Source: Annona cherimola
Lineage: Eukaryota; Streptophyta; Magnoliopsida; Magnoliales; Annonaceae
Direction of reading: 5' to 3'
DNA length: 64,000 nt
NCBI GenBank assembly: GCA_030490835.1
Contig: CM059973.1
Span: 50,534,008-50,598,007, forward strand
In this document: positions 47,578-58,007 of the stretch, one piece after another
How positions within the stretch are numbered: position 1 is the first letter of the stretch
Layout: each line of letters starts with the position of its first letter
Program-made: the position numbers and the translations under genes
The notes under the pieces: generated by a model
Seen by the model: only the letters and a program-made list of their open reading frames with translations
The model's database searches: none
Told to the model about the DNA's origin: nothing

Positions 47578-48016
47578 CTACTTGCACAAGTAGGTGATGA
47601 GTCTCACTCCAATCACACCCTACTTTGCATACACTTGATCTTAGCTACCCAAGCTAAATCAAGGTTTATACAACCAAATAAAGAAATGAATAAAAACTAC
47701 ACTTTACAGATTTGTGTAGGCAGTTTTGAGCTCGGGGAAGAAATCAAAAGTAGCTTGAATGATGATTGTTGAAGCAACTTGCAGTTTGAGGCTCTTTCTT
47801 CCTTTGAAACACTCAAGTATGAAGAAAAGGTATTTGAAAATCTTTCTTGCACTTCTTTTCTCTCTTTGATCTTTAGAGTAGTGTCTCTTGTATTTTCTCA
47901 CGTTCATTTGAATGTCCTTTTATAGATAGAGGAAAATATGAACGTTGTAGAAGTGGTTGGCGTGCAATAAATAAACTCCAACGTTCAAAAATTTGACCGT
48001 TATTTTCCAAGTCTAA

Positions 48017-48785
48017 GATGAAGTCGACTTGGCCTGCGACTTGGCTTCCAAGTCGCACATGGAGTCGACTTGGCCTGCGACTTGGGTTCTTCAGAAACTC
48101 AAGTCTGAGACTTGGGTCGACTTGGCTTTCAGACTTCAACTCAAGTCGATCCTGAAGTCGACTTGGGTTGCGACTTGGCTTGGTCTATTGCAGAAACGCC
48201 TTGATCTTCTTGAAATGTCTTGAGTCTTGTAAATCTTTTGAAAGCTTTGAGTTCTTGCATAATATATGTATTTTTCTTGCTTTGCTTTTGGACTTACTTG
48301 GTCATCATGACTTGAATTTTACTCCATTTGGAAGCTAGCTTGAAGATTTACTTTGAGCTTGATAGACTTGATTTGAATGTAGAACATGATTCTTAACTTT
48401 GAAATTGACTCATTTGTTTTTCATCTTGATTCCTTGGACTTGAATGATAAATCCTCTTGAATATCTTTAAAACAGCATCTTTGAAAGTTTGAACATCTCA
48501 AGTCGTGGATGGAGTCGACCTGGTCTGCGACTTTACCCAAGTCGCACCTGGAGTCGACTTCGTTTGCGACTTCGTTATGTTCGTTTCCACTTTTCAGCTC
48601 TGGATACTCCAAGTCGATGCTGGAGTCGACTTCGTCTGCGACTTGACTTCCCAAGTCGCAAGTGGAGTCGACTTGACCTGCGACTTCACCTGTTGCCTTT
48701 TGGGATTCATTCTCAAGTCGATATTTGAGTCGACTTTGGGATCGACTTCGCCCAAGTCGAAGTCCAAGTCGACTTTGAGATCGAC
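48017..48785. repeat. Interrupted-palindrome array (AGTCGACT core) in the 3' LTR U3
   Basis: At least eight AGTCGACTT or GGTCGACTT cores occur. Around 48050-48085, 48537-48570, 48611-48650 and 48653-48690 the core is flanked by AAGTCGCA (or AAGTCGAT) on the left and TGCGACTT on the right. Each unit is thus a palindrome of about 36 bp with short asymmetric spacers. The array is CG-rich in AT-rich surroundings and is repeated at 57104-57872 and 60462-61216. Open frames with repeated WSRL/RLRL translations arise from it. Confidence 0.9.
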
Positions 48786-48915
48786 TTGACTTCTTTGCTT
48801 TCCTTAAACATTTGTCAAACATGTTAGTACTCTTTATATACTCAAATAAGTTCTTGTTAATCATCAAAACTCAGGCTTTGGTCAATTTAGATTATTTTGA
48901 ACATTGTTTCCAACA

Positions 48916-48930
48916 ATCTCCCCCTTTTTG
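48916..48930 (-). promoter_or_regulatory. Polypurine tract of the copia element
   Basis: On minus, AAAAAGGGGGAGAT directly abuts the TGTTGG start of the 3' LTR, the expected position for plus-strand priming. Confidence 0.9.
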
Positions 48931-49261
48931 ATGATTGGCAAAACTTCATTTGAGTTGATACCTTTCAAAAATTTCAAACATATTCATTTGAGAAAACAGA
49001 GCATATAGGTATCGTTTGAACATATAATTGAGAACATTTAACTTTGTATTGTAATCATTGATCAAATATATTATTCATTCAAACTCTGTATCATATATCA
49101 ATCATAAACCAATTATCATATCAAACATCATTTCATATATATGAAGTTTCATTACAGAATACAATGAAGCATAAATGAAACTATCCTAGTTACATCCTAG
49201 ATACAAACTACCCAACCCAATAAAAAACACTCTAACCTATCTTCCTCCCCCTTTTTGGCAA

Positions 49262-50848
49262 TCATTCAAAAAGTACTAAAGACTTGGTAAATTGAAATTG
49301 AGAGATGGGATAGACAGATTGAGTTGGTTTGATGGGACAATGATGGGCCGAGGAGTAAACAAGAGAGGCGTGATCGGGAGTTGCCTCTCTATGAACTGAA
49401 CCCGACTCGTAGGGATCAAGTTCAGGCATGGGTCGCTTTTTATGATGGCCGGAGGCAAGATGATAGCGGATATGTCGCATTTCCCGCTCGATTCTATCTT
49501 GTCGGGAATGCATATCTTCAAGCGCATTAAGGACACCGGTGACAAGACTTGTCATCCGGTTTTCTTGTTGTCCCATTTCAGCCCTTATGGCTATGATTTC
49601 ATCTTTCAAATCCTTTAGGGTGACCTCCTCAGAAGAGGTTGGAGGCACCCGTTCTCTTGCAGTGGACCCTTGTGGAGAATAGGATCCGTGCGATTGAGGC
49701 GATGGTGGCTCTTCTGGAGCAGCCGGTGCCTCGGGAGGTTGCTCCCCCTCAGCTTGTGCTTGGTCCTCTTGATGCTCTTCTTCTGAAGCATCATGCCTCA
49801 GTTCAAGCAAATTGATCTTCATTCTTTGTATGAGAGCCTTATTTATGGCATTTGTGGATTTGAGCACTTCGAAAGGCTCGCCTTCAATATCCACTTTGAA
49901 GAATTCAAGGATCTTTGTAATCCATGTGCCATAGGGAAGGACTCCTCGTGGGTTGTCCTTTCTATTTCCCAAGGCTTCTAGAAATAATTTGGGAATGCTT
50001 ACTTTGACCCTGTTGGCCACTTTCCATAGTATCCCAGCTTCCTGTGGATTCAATTGATTTCTTCCACCGCCCTTTGGGTAGATGCAGTGGGCAATGAGAA
50101 GCCTTAGTACCCGTAGCCTAGGTGACAAATCCATGTACCGAAGGAATTTGATTCCCGGATGGTACTTGTTGCTTCGGGTGAGCTGATTATACATTTGATC
50201 TATAGTAAGATCTTCTGGAATAGGCTCATCTTCATACGGAACTCCAAGTATGTGTCCTAAATGACTCATTACTTCAGTTGGTCCTGCAACTATCCCGATT
50301 CCAAGATCCATTTCAACTCCTTTGACGAATGTTCCAAAGTATTCTTCATCCCAAAGATAATAAAACATTCGAGTAAGATCTGGATAGACCCTTTCGTCTT
50401 CCTTTAGCAAGTTGGTCCATCCTTGAAAATCCAATAGATCTTCTATGTCGGATCCATATTCTTTCAAGAAATTGAAATCTATGATCTTGGGTATGAATAC
50501 CTTCCGTTCGTAGAACTTTTTGTAGAAACGGCTATGTTGGAGCTCGGTTTTGAAGTAGGTAGTGGGCATCTTCAAAACTTGGGCTTTCCCAGCTGCAGTG
50601 CCCCTTCTGCTTGTTCCGGATTGTGTACTCTGTGAGGTTTGTTGATTTTCCGACCTGGGTGCTTGATCAGATGATTGAGTGGAGGTTTGGAATCGAACCC
50701 GTTTACCCGTCGAAGTTGATGGTTCCTCTCTGGCTCTTTTTGATGGAGTCCTAGTTCTTCTAGGAACTTCTCTTGGTTGAGATGAAGGTTGTGGTTGTGT
50801 GGGAACCCGTTTGGGGTATGGTTTTGATACTGCTTTCTTTGGTGCCAT
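49262..50848 (-). CDS. Third open frame of the copia element (528 aa), plant-transposon-protein-like
   Basis: The frame is complete, in the sense orientation, between pol and the 3' LTR. The N-terminus is basic and Ser/Pro/Thr-rich (res. 1-90, with PKRVP and SKRAREEP possible nuclear signals). A globular part (about 105-350) contains RFYKKFYERKVFIPK, FVKGVEMDLG and ILGVPYEDE. It resembles the domain annotated in databases as putative plant transposon protein, usually found in retroelement-associated frames. An acidic Pro/Glu stretch (about 355-405) and a predicted coiled coil (about 410-465) follow. I see no signal peptide or membrane span, unlike the envelope-like frame described for SIRE1. 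The function is unknown; an accessory or structural role is inference. A GTCGAC array lies upstream at 51108-51252. Confidence 0.8.
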   Translation of the reverse strand: MAPKKAVSKPYPKRVPTQPQPSSQPREVPRRTRTPSKRAREEPSTSTGKRVRFQTSTQSSDQAPRSENQQTSQSTQSGTSRRGTAAGKAQVLKMPTTYFKTELQHSRFYKKFYERKVFIPKIIDFNFLKEYGSDIEDLLDFQGWTNLLKEDERVYPDLTRMFYYLWDEEYFGTFVKGVEMDLGIGIVAGPTEVMSHLGHILGVPYEDEPIPEDLTIDQMYNQLTRSNKYHPGIKFLRYMDLSPRLRVLRLLIAHCIYPKGGGRNQLNPQEAGILWKVANRVKVSIPKLFLEALGNRKDNPRGVLPYGTWITKILEFFKVDIEGEPFEVLKSTNAINKALIQRMKINLLELRHDASEEEHQEDQAQAEGEQPPEAPAAPEEPPSPQSHGSYSPQGSTARERVPPTSSEEVTLKDLKDEIIAIRAEMGQQENRMTSLVTGVLNALEDMHSRQDRIEREMRHIRYHLASGHHKKRPMPELDPYESGSVHREATPDHASLVYSSAHHCPIKPTQSVYPISQFQFTKSLVLFE

Positions 50849-51286
50849 TTGGAGTTTGGATTTTGAGAATGGGATTTGAAAGGAATGGTGAATAAAACTG
50901 GAAAGAGAGAAAAGGATTTGCCGGAAAAGTTTTGCCGGAGATGGAAGAAGAAATTACCGGAGAAAAGACTGTCACCGGAGATGGGAGAATCGTCGGAGGA
51001 GAAGAGAAAAACAGAGAGGCCGAAAAAAAATGAGAAAGAAAGAAGAGAGGAGAGAAGAAAAAGAGAAGGAATTCCCGGAATTCGGACGGTCGCGCGCGCG
51101 GAGTCGACTTGCCCTAGGCGAAGTCGACTTCGGTCCTTCTGGAGTCGACTTCGCCTGGAGGCGGAGTCGACTTCGACCCTAGCGGAGTCGACTTCGCTTC
51201 TGGAGGCGGAGTCGACTTGGCGTCCTTGGAGTCGACTTGACTCATCGACTTGATATTTTCCAATTTAATTTTCTTATTTATTTTTC
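50849..51286 (-). promoter_or_regulatory. Spacer between pol and the third frame with palindrome array
   Basis: Seven AGTCGACTT cores, about 18-24 bp apart, lie at 51108-51252, upstream of the third frame on minus. Between them and the ATG is a long pyrimidine-rich tract on minus (50900-51080), like a plant leader or Y-patch. No TATA box was seen. This could be an internal promoter; the evidence is positional only. The 125-aa plus-strand frame 50876-51253 is a shadow of this region. Confidence 0.5.
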
Positions 51287-54200
51287 CTAGTTTAGCTCTA
51301 TCATCCCCATATCATTCCTAATCTTACAAAATGAATCTTTGGCTAGAGGTTTGGTAAAGATATCAGCAATTTGGTCTTCTGTTTTTACATATTCTAAGCA
51401 CACATCATGATTTTCAACATGTTCACGAATAAAATGATGTCTCACATCAATATGTTTGGTTCTAGAATGCAATACAGGATTTTTAGTCAAACAAATTGCA
51501 CTTGTATTATCACATCTAATAGGAATATCAATATAATCAATACCATAATCCTTTAATTGCTGTTTCATCCAAAGTAATTGGGCACAACAACTACCGGCGG
51601 CTATGTATTCGGCTTCCGCAGTAGATAGTGCAACACTTGTTTGTTTTCTTGAATGCCATGAAACTAGCATATGTCCAAGAAATTGACAAGTTCCACTGGT
51701 ACTTTTTCTATCTACTTTATATCCGGCAAAGTCTGCATCCGAATAGCCGATTAGATCAAAGGTTGACCCCTTTGGATACCATAGTCCAAGGTTTGTAGTT
51801 TTTATCAAATATTTAAAAATTCTTTTTACAGCAAGTAGATGTGATTCTTTGGGACATGCTTGAAATCTAGAGCACATACAAACACTAAATAAGATATCGG
51901 GTCTAGAAGCAGTTAAATAAAGCAAAGATCCTATCATGCTTCTATAAAGCTTTTGATCGATACTTTTACCGTTTTCATCCGTGTCGATTTTGATTGTTGA
52001 GCTCATTGGAGTGTTTGCTCCTTTGCTATTCTGCATTCCAAATTTCTTGAGCATCTCTTTGACATACTTGGACTGGTTCAGAAATATTCCTTCACTTTGT
52101 TGCTTGATTTGTAGTCCAAGGAAGAAATTTAATTCTCCCATCATGCTCATTTCGAACTCGCTCTGCATTATCTTAGAAAATTCTTGACAAAGATTTTCAT
52201 CAGTAGCACCGAATATTATGTCATCCACATAAATCTGTACAATCAAAATATTTTTATTTTTGTACTTGATGAATAAGGTAGTGTCTACTTTCCCTCTTTG
52301 AAACTCATGATCAATCAAGAATCTATTTAATCTTTCATACCAAGCTCTTGGTGCTTGTTTTAGTCCATATAATGCTTTGGTTAATTTATAAACAAACTTT
52401 GATTGATTCTTTTCTTCAAAACCAGGGGGTTGTTCAACATATACTTCTTCATTCAAATAACCATTTAAAAATGCGCTTTTTACATCCATTTGAAACAATT
52501 TGAAGTTCATATGAGAAGCAAATGCTAGTAGGATGCGTATGGCTTCTAATCTAGCCACGGGTGCATATGATTCTTCAAAATCAATTCCTTCTTCTTGGGA
52601 ATACCCTTTGGCTACTAATCTTGCCTTGTTTCTAATTACAAGACCGCTTTCGTCTAATTTGTTTCTAAATACCCATTTTGTACCAATGACTGCATGATTG
52701 TTTGGTCTAGGAACTAAATGCCATACATTGTTTCTTTCGAATTGATTTAGCTCTTCTTGCATTGAAATAATCCAATTTTCATCATTAAGAGCTTGTTCAA
52801 TGGTATTTGGTTCAATTTTCGATACAAACGCATATTGGCCATAAACGTTTTGTTTTGATCTTCTAGTTTTTACTCCTTCATATATGTTTCCAATAACTTG
52901 TTCAATTGGATGGGCATTTTTGAACTTTAAATCAGTTGGAGGTTTGTAAGAATCATTACCTTCACTTACCTCTTCCTCCTCTGGATTTTCTGGCTTGAGC
53001 TCGAGTTCCTTTGGTTGTTCTTTGCCTTTTGTCTCATCTGCATCACTTAGTTCATCCTCCTTTCTCGGAGTTTGGTTAAATTCATCAAATACAACATGTA
53101 TGGATTCTTCTACAACTTGGTTTCGTTTGTTGAATACTCTATATGCTTTGCTATTTGATGAATAACCAAGGAATATAGCCTTATCGCTTTTGGCATCTAA
53201 TTTGCCCAAATTGGTTTTTCCATTGTTTAAAACATAACATGTACATCCAAAAGCATGAAAATATGAGATATTTGGTTTCCTTCCTTTCCATAGTTCATAT
53301 GGGGTCTTTTTCAAGATTGCTCGAATGGTAACTCGGTTCAAAACATGACAAGCTGTACTCACAGCTTCACCCCAAAATTTCTTGGATAGATTGCTCTCAT
53401 TTAGCATAGTTCTAGCCATCTCTTGTATAGTTCTATTTTTCCTTTCAACTACTCCATTTTGTTGTGGAGTTCTTGGTGCAGAAAATGTGTGGTGAATTCC
53501 TTTCTCATTACAAAGTTCCATGAATCGTTTGTTTTCGAATTCGCCACCATGATCACTTCTTATGGTCACAATAGTACTTTGTTTTTCATTTTGCACCAAA
53601 TTCACAAAAGTTGCAAACATAGAGAAGGCTTCATCTTTACTAGCTAAGAGAATTATCCATGTGAATCTTGAAAAATCATCAACTATGACAAATACATATT
53701 TCTTTCCACCAATGGTTAGAATGTCGGATGGCCCGTATAGATCCATGTGTAGCAATTCAAGTGGCTTATTGGTGGAAATTTCCTTTTTGGTAGAGAAAGG
53801 CATCTTGGGTTGTTTTGATAATTGACATGCCTTGCAAATCTTGTCTTTGTCATATTTCAATCTTGGTAATCCTTCTACCAAACTCTTTTTCCATAGGGTT
53901 TTTATGTTTCCCATGTTTATATGTCCAAGCCTTTTATGCCAAACCCATGGATCATTATCAATGGCCATTAGACATTGACCATTCAATTCATCAAGTGAAA
54001 CCAAATATACATTTCCATGTCTTTTACCACTAAACATGATATGCTCTCCATCAAATACATTACATACAGATGATTCAAACACAACTTTGTATCCTTTATC
54101 ACATAATTGGCTAATGCTCATTAAATTGTGTTTGAGTCCTTCAACAAACAAAACATCTTCCATGCATGCATTTGAAATACTATGTATATTTCCTTTACCT

Positions 54201-54313
54201 TTAATTTTACCTTTTTCATTATTGCCAAAGGCAACTATTCCATCATTGCAAGGCTTAAGTTTGTGAAACAAACTTCTTTCACCGGTCATATGCCTTGAAC
54301 ATCCGCTATCCAT
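51287..54313 (-). CDS. pol: Copia Pol: protease end, integrase, reverse transcriptase, RNase H
   Basis: The 1008-residue open part starts at [11 protein letters not shown], which holds the protease DSG active site. The reading frame is open for about 70 bp further upstream without a Met. The integrase zinc site is H126, H131, C160, C163, and the catalytic triad is D191, D254, E290 with the expected 35-residue last spacing. RT runs about 530-780, with D610 and YVDD at 695-698. RNase H runs about 855-1000 with SDAD (D859), AEAEY (E900) and CDNTSA (D935). All catalytic residues are present and I see no stop, so the protein is probably functional. The frame is +1 relative to gag, so expression needs frameshifting or another device. 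It carries out reverse transcription and integration of the element. Confidence 0.95.
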   Translation of the reverse strand: MDSGCSRHMTGERSLFHKLKPCNDGIVAFGNNEKGKIKGKGNIHSISNACMEDVLFVEGLKHNLMSISQLCDKGYKVVFESSVCNVFDGEHIMFSGKRHGNVYLVSLDELNGQCLMAIDNDPWVWHKRLGHINMGNIKTLWKKSLVEGLPRLKYDKDKICKACQLSKQPKMPFSTKKEISTNKPLELLHMDLYGPSDILTIGGKKYVFVIVDDFSRFTWIILLASKDEAFSMFATFVNLVQNEKQSTIVTIRSDHGGEFENKRFMELCNEKGIHHTFSAPRTPQQNGVVERKNRTIQEMARTMLNESNLSKKFWGEAVSTACHVLNRVTIRAILKKTPYELWKGRKPNISYFHAFGCTCYVLNNGKTNLGKLDAKSDKAIFLGYSSNSKAYRVFNKRNQVVEESIHVVFDEFNQTPRKEDELSDADETKGKEQPKELELKPENPEEEEVSEGNDSYKPPTDLKFKNAHPIEQVIGNIYEGVKTRRSKQNVYGQYAFVSKIEPNTIEQALNDENWIISMQEELNQFERNNVWHLVPRPNNHAVIGTKWVFRNKLDESGLVIRNKARLVAKGYSQEEGIDFEESYAPVARLEAIRILLAFASHMNFKLFQMDVKSAFLNGYLNEEVYVEQPPGFEEKNQSKFVYKLTKALYGLKQAPRAWYERLNRFLIDHEFQRGKVDTTLFIKYKNKNILIVQIYVDDIIFGATDENLCQEFSKIMQSEFEMSMMGELNFFLGLQIKQQSEGIFLNQSKYVKEMLKKFGMQNSKGANTPMSSTIKIDTDENGKSIDQKLYRSMIGSLLYLTASRPDILFSVCMCSRFQACPKESHLLAVKRIFKYLIKTTNLGLWYPKGSTFDLIGYSDADFAGYKVDRKSTSGTCQFLGHMLVSWHSRKQTSVALSTAEAEYIAAGSCCAQLLWMKQQLKDYGIDYIDIPIRCDNTSAICLTKNPVLHSRTKHIDVRHHFIREHVENHDVCLEYVKTEDQIADIFTKPLAKDSFCKIRNDMGMIELN

Positions 54314-54371
54314 GAACCATTCATTGTTTGCCTTTGCCTTAAAACATGTCTGAAAAATAAGGAAATAAATC

Positions 54372-56153
54372 TTATCTTTTTGGTACCCATTTTATGGGTC
54401 CATTTGGGTTAGTAATAGAATCTAATCTAAGTTGATCTAACTTTGAAAGCCCAAATCTTGTGTTTCTTGGAACCCAAACTAATTTAGCACCATGGTCATA
54501 TAGTTTCTTAAAATTACATTTGTAAGTTTTATGACCCATCTTATTGCAGAAATTACAAGCCAAAGGTAATCTTGGAGTAGGTCTCCAAGCATACAAAGGT
54601 TCAATCATTGGTCTTCTAGTCCACTTAAAATTTTTCTTTTGTGGCTTGTATATAGATGCATATTTAGTTTGATATTTCTCAAGTAATTTCACATTTGATT
54701 TGCTACTTTCTCCTTGCTCAAATGTATGATACCCAAGACCTTTTTTATGTGTTTGGGAGGTCATATTCAAAAACATTTTGACGCTTTCTCCTGGATTAGA
54801 GAACTTGGCTAATGATTCATTTAATGATTTGTTCTCCTTTTTTAGCAAATCATTTTCTTCTGCAAATTTACCATTTATAATTATTACTGCATCACATTGT
54901 TTTTTCTTAATTGTAAACTTGCTTCCTAGTTTCTTCATTTCTTCATATAAAGAATCATATGCCATTTGTAGCTCATCTAATTCAGCACATTTGAGGCATT
55001 CATGAGAGGAAGAATAACTTGAATTAGGAAGAGAGAATTTGGAACTTACCTCTTCATTGCTTGTGCATTTTGTTGAGGTAGTTTGTTCTCCTTGCTCGAT
55101 TTGTGCCATACAGCAAATTCTCGCACATTCTTCCGCTTCGATTTCGTCGGTTGAGGAGCTACTCGTTGTAGATTCCTCGTCATTCACGTACATGCCTCTT
55201 CCTTTATATTTCTGAAATCTTCTATTGTCCCCTCGATCCTTTCTTTGTTCTTTTGCCTTAATTTCTTCGGGAGTTGGACATTGGGCTTGCATATGTCCTG
55301 AACCGCCGCATCGGTAGCACTTTGTTGATTCTTTCTTCTTCTCTCGGGGAGTTCTTTCTTTGAAGCTTCTGAAATTTTTGCCTTTCCTTACAAATTTTCT
55401 GAATCGTTTTGTGAGTAGAGCAATCTCGTCGTCATTTTGAGAAGAAGATGTGTCGTCGGTGTCTTGTGCGGCTTTTAAGGCAATTGCTCTTTTGCCCCTG
55501 TGTTGATCTTCATTCCTTTTCTTAATTAGCTCATGTGACATAAGTGAGCTAATTAAGTCTTCAAGCTTCAGCGTGTTGAGGTCTTTGGCTTCTTCAATTG
55601 CAGTGATCTTTGGAGTCCATGATTCGGGTAGAGCTCTTAAAATCTTCATGACCTGCTCAGATTCAGATATTGCTTTTCCAAGACCTTTTAAAGCATTAGT
55701 AATCTTAGAGAATCTAGCAAACATTTCAGAAATATTTTCTGTTTCTAACATTCTAAAGTTCTCTAGTTCTCCAATCAAAATATTCCTTCTCGTCCCTTGG
55801 ACTTGAGAAGTTCCTTCATAGATAGAGGTTAGCGTATCCCATATTTCTTTGGCGGTCAAGCAAGAGGATACTCTATCATATTCAGAAGCATTAAGAGCAC
55901 AAAATAAAGAGTTCATAGCTTTGGCGTTGCTCTTAACAGTTCTTACTTCCTCATCGGTCCATTTGGAAGCTCTTTCATCGGTAGGCAAGGTTACACCATC
56001 TTGGATAGCAATCCAAGAGTCCATGTCGGTAGCCATGATGAGTTGCTTCATACGAAGCTTCCAATATCCAAAATTGTTCCCATCAAACAACGGTGGCCTT
56101 GTAAAGGATTGGCCTTCAGCAAATGCGGGAACGGAAGTAGATTGGGATGCCAT
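54372..56153 (-). CDS. gag: Copia Gag (593 aa) with two zinc knuckles
   Basis: The start ATG lies 34 bp beyond the PBS. The N-terminal half (res. 15-215) has the copia gag fold signature, including [14 protein letters not shown] and a [13 protein letters not shown] stretch. [14 protein letters not shown] at 279-292 is a canonical CCHC knuckle. A coiled-coil-prone segment follows (about 388-450). A second knuckle, [14 protein letters not shown], is at 533-546. A second C-terminal knuckle and long gag are usual in Sireviruses. The frame ends with IKWVPKR at a TAA (54374-54372), just inside the start of the pol frame. It would form the virus-like particle and bind RNA. Confidence 0.93.
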   Translation of the reverse strand: MASQSTSVPAFAEGQSFTRPPLFDGNNFGYWKLRMKQLIMATDMDSWIAIQDGVTLPTDERASKWTDEEVRTVKSNAKAMNSLFCALNASEYDRVSSCLTAKEIWDTLTSIYEGTSQVQGTRRNILIGELENFRMLETENISEMFARFSKITNALKGLGKAISESEQVMKILRALPESWTPKITAIEEAKDLNTLKLEDLISSLMSHELIKKRNEDQHRGKRAIALKAAQDTDDTSSSQNDDEIALLTKRFRKFVRKGKNFRSFKERTPREKKKESTKCYRCGGSGHMQAQCPTPEEIKAKEQRKDRGDNRRFQKYKGRGMYVNDEESTTSSSSTDEIEAEECARICCMAQIEQGEQTTSTKCTSNEEVSSKFSLPNSSYSSSHECLKCAELDELQMAYDSLYEEMKKLGSKFTIKKKQCDAVIIINGKFAEENDLLKKENKSLNESLAKFSNPGESVKMFLNMTSQTHKKGLGYHTFEQGESSKSNVKLLEKYQTKYASIYKPQKKNFKWTRRPMIEPLYAWRPTPRLPLACNFCNKMGHKTYKCNFKKLYDHGAKLVWVPRNTRFGLSKLDQLRLDSITNPNGPIKWVPKR

Positions 56154-56187
56154 TTCAATAAGATCTCTTTGATAAACTCAAAGACCT

Positions 56188-56199
56188 GCTTTGATACCA
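56188..56199 (-). promoter_or_regulatory. Primer binding site of the copia element
   Basis: On minus, TGGTATCAAAGC lies 2 bp beyond the 5' LTR end. It matches the 3' end complement of initiator methionine tRNA except for one position (A for G). Confidence 0.85.
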
Positions 56200-56460
56200 C
56201 TTGTTGGTCCCGAGTTGATGGCTAAACCCAAGAGGGGAGGGGTGAATTGGGTTCTTTAAAATTTCTTTGATAATCTCAAAGATCTTAACCCCTTGAAAAA
56301 GTTAATCCCCTTTTTAAGCGAATGGAGAGCAAATAAGATAAAGCAGTAAAAATAAGTAGAACACAAGATTTATAGTGGTTCGGGCAAACCTTCCCTACTC
56401 CACTCTTCCAAGCTCACACTCCGTTGTGACTTGGGTTCCACTATGTATTCCAAGAATACA

Positions 56461-56664
56461 CTTAGAGTCACCGCTCTCTTCTAGATTCAAAGCTCTAGGG
56501 GGCATACACAACTAGAGCCACTTGCTCTCTTCTAGATTCAAAGCTCTAGGGGGCATATACAACTAGAGCCACTTGCTCTCTTCTAGATTCAAAGCTCTAG
56601 GGGGCATATACAACTAGAGCCACTTGCTCTCTTCTAGATTCAAAGCTCTAGGGGGCATATACAA
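56461..56664 (-). repeat. 51-bp tandem repeat, four units, in the 5' LTR
   Basis: Units start at 56461, 56512, 56563 and 56614 with an exact 51-bp period. The last three are nearly identical. Confidence 0.95.
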
Positions 56665-57002
56665 CTACTTGCACAAGTAGGTGATGAGTCTCACTCCAAT
56701 CACACCCTACTTTGCATACACTTGATCTTAGCTACCCAAGCTAAATCAAGGTTTATACAACCAAATAAAGAAATGAATAAAAACTACACTTTACAGATTT
56801 GTGTAGGCAGTTTTGAGCTCGGGGAAGAAATCAAAAGTAGCTTGAATGATGATTGTTGAAGCAACTTGCAGTTTGAGGCTCTTTCTTCCTTTGAAACACT
56901 CAAGTATGAAGAAAAGGTATTTGAAAATCTTTCTTGCACTTCTTTTCTCTCTTTGATCTTTAGAGTAGTGTCTCTTGTATTTTCTCACGTTCATTTGAAT
57001 GT

Positions 57003-57011
57003 CCTTTTATA
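57003..57011 (-). promoter_or_regulatory. TATA box of the 5' LTR
   Basis: On minus, CTATCTATAAAAGG is a good plant TATA box. Transcription would start near 56970-56980, giving U3 to the right and R/U5 with the 51-bp repeats to the left. Equivalent sites are 47916-47924 and, in the solo LTR, 61304-61312 on plus. Confidence 0.75.
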
Positions 57012-57103
57012 GATAGAGGAAAATATGAACGTTGTAGAAGTGGTTGGCGTGCAATAAATAAACTCCAACGTTCAAAAATTTGACCGTTATTTTCCAAGTC
57101 TAA

Positions 57104-57872
57104 GATGAAGTCGACTTGGCCTGCGACTTGGCTTCCAAGTCGCACATGGAGTCGACTTGGCCTGCGACTTGGGTTCTTCAGAAACTCAAGTCTGAGACTT
57201 GGGTCGACTTGGCTTTCAGACTTCAACTCAAGTCGATCCTGAAGTCGACTTGGGTTGCGACTTGGCTTGGTCTATTGCAGAAACGCCTTGATCTTCTTGA
57301 AATGTCTTGAGTCTTGTAAATCTTTTGAAAGCTTTGAGTTCTTGCATAATATATGTATTTTCCTTGCTTTGCTTTTGGACTTACTTGGTCATCATGACTT
57401 GAATTTTACTCCATTTGGAAGCTAGCTTGAAGATTTACTTTGAGCTTGATAGACTTGATTTGAATGTAGAACATGATTCTTAACTTTGAAATTGACTCAT
57501 TTGTTTTTCATCTTGATTCCTTGGACTTGAATGATAAATCCTCTTGAATATCTTTAAAACAGCATCTTTGAAAGTTTGAACATCTCAAGTCGTGGATGGA
57601 GTCGACCTGGTCTGCGACTTTACCCAAGTCGCACCTGGAGTCGACTTCGTTTGCGACTTCGTTATGTTCGTTTCCACTTTTCAGCTCTGGATACTCCAAG
57701 TCGATGCTGGAGTCGACTTCGTCTGCGACTTGACTTCCCAAGTCGCAAGTGGAGTCGACTTGACCTGCGACTTCACCTGTTGCCTTTTGGGATTCATTCT
57801 CAAGTCGATATTTGAGTCGACTTTGGGATCGACTTCGCCCAAGTCGAAGTCCAAGTCGACTTAGAGATCGAC
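57104..57872. repeat. Interrupted-palindrome array in the 5' LTR U3
   Basis: The composition is the same as at 48017-48785. It lies about 90-870 bp upstream of the TATA box in the direction of transcription, the position expected of an enhancer. Confidence 0.9.
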
Positions 57873-58007
57873 TTGACTTCTTTGCTTTCCTTAAACATTT
57901 GTCAAACATGTTAGTACTCTTTATATACTCAAATAAGTTCTTGTTAATCATCAAAACTCAGGCTTTGGTCAATTTAGATTATTTTGAACATTGTTTCCAA
58001 CAGCTTT

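Larger units (their letters stand above)
47114..48915 (-). repeat. 3' LTR of the copia element
   Basis: At 1802 bp, it is nearly identical to 56202-58002. It contains the 51-bp tandem array (47373-47577), a TATA box (47916-47924) and the palindrome array (48017-48785). Confidence 0.95.
47114..58002 (-). mobile_element. Full-length Sirevirus-like Ty1/copia retrotransposon
   Basis: The 10.9-kb element is flanked by the perfect duplication GCTTT (47109-47113 and 58003-58007). The LTRs are 47114-48915 (3') and 56202-58002 (5'). They begin and end TGTTGG...CCAACA. By eye they differ at about four substitutions and one 1-bp indel, so the insertion is young. The order on minus is 5' LTR, PBS, gag (56153-54372), pol (54313-51287), third frame (50848-49262), polypurine tract, 3' LTR. 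A long gag with two zinc knuckles and an extra frame after pol match the Sirevirus (SIRE/Maximus) lineage. Both main frames appear intact. It sits inside the internal region of gypsy element A. Confidence 0.93.
56202..58002 (-). repeat. 5' LTR of the copia element
   Basis: At 1801 bp, it carries the 51-bp array (56461-56664), TATA box (57003-57011) and palindrome array (57104-57872). Differences from the 3' LTR seen by eye are at about 56455, 56503, 57363 and 57862, plus a missing T near 56513. Confidence 0.95.

Noticed and set aside
48489..48867. Overlapping open frames on both strands (79-148 aa) with repeated WSRL/RLRL or GVDFVCDF translations, also at 57508-57954 and 60461-60829
   Set aside because: They arise from the stop-poor palindrome array in all LTR copies. 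There is no domain or start context, and they appear on both strands at once.
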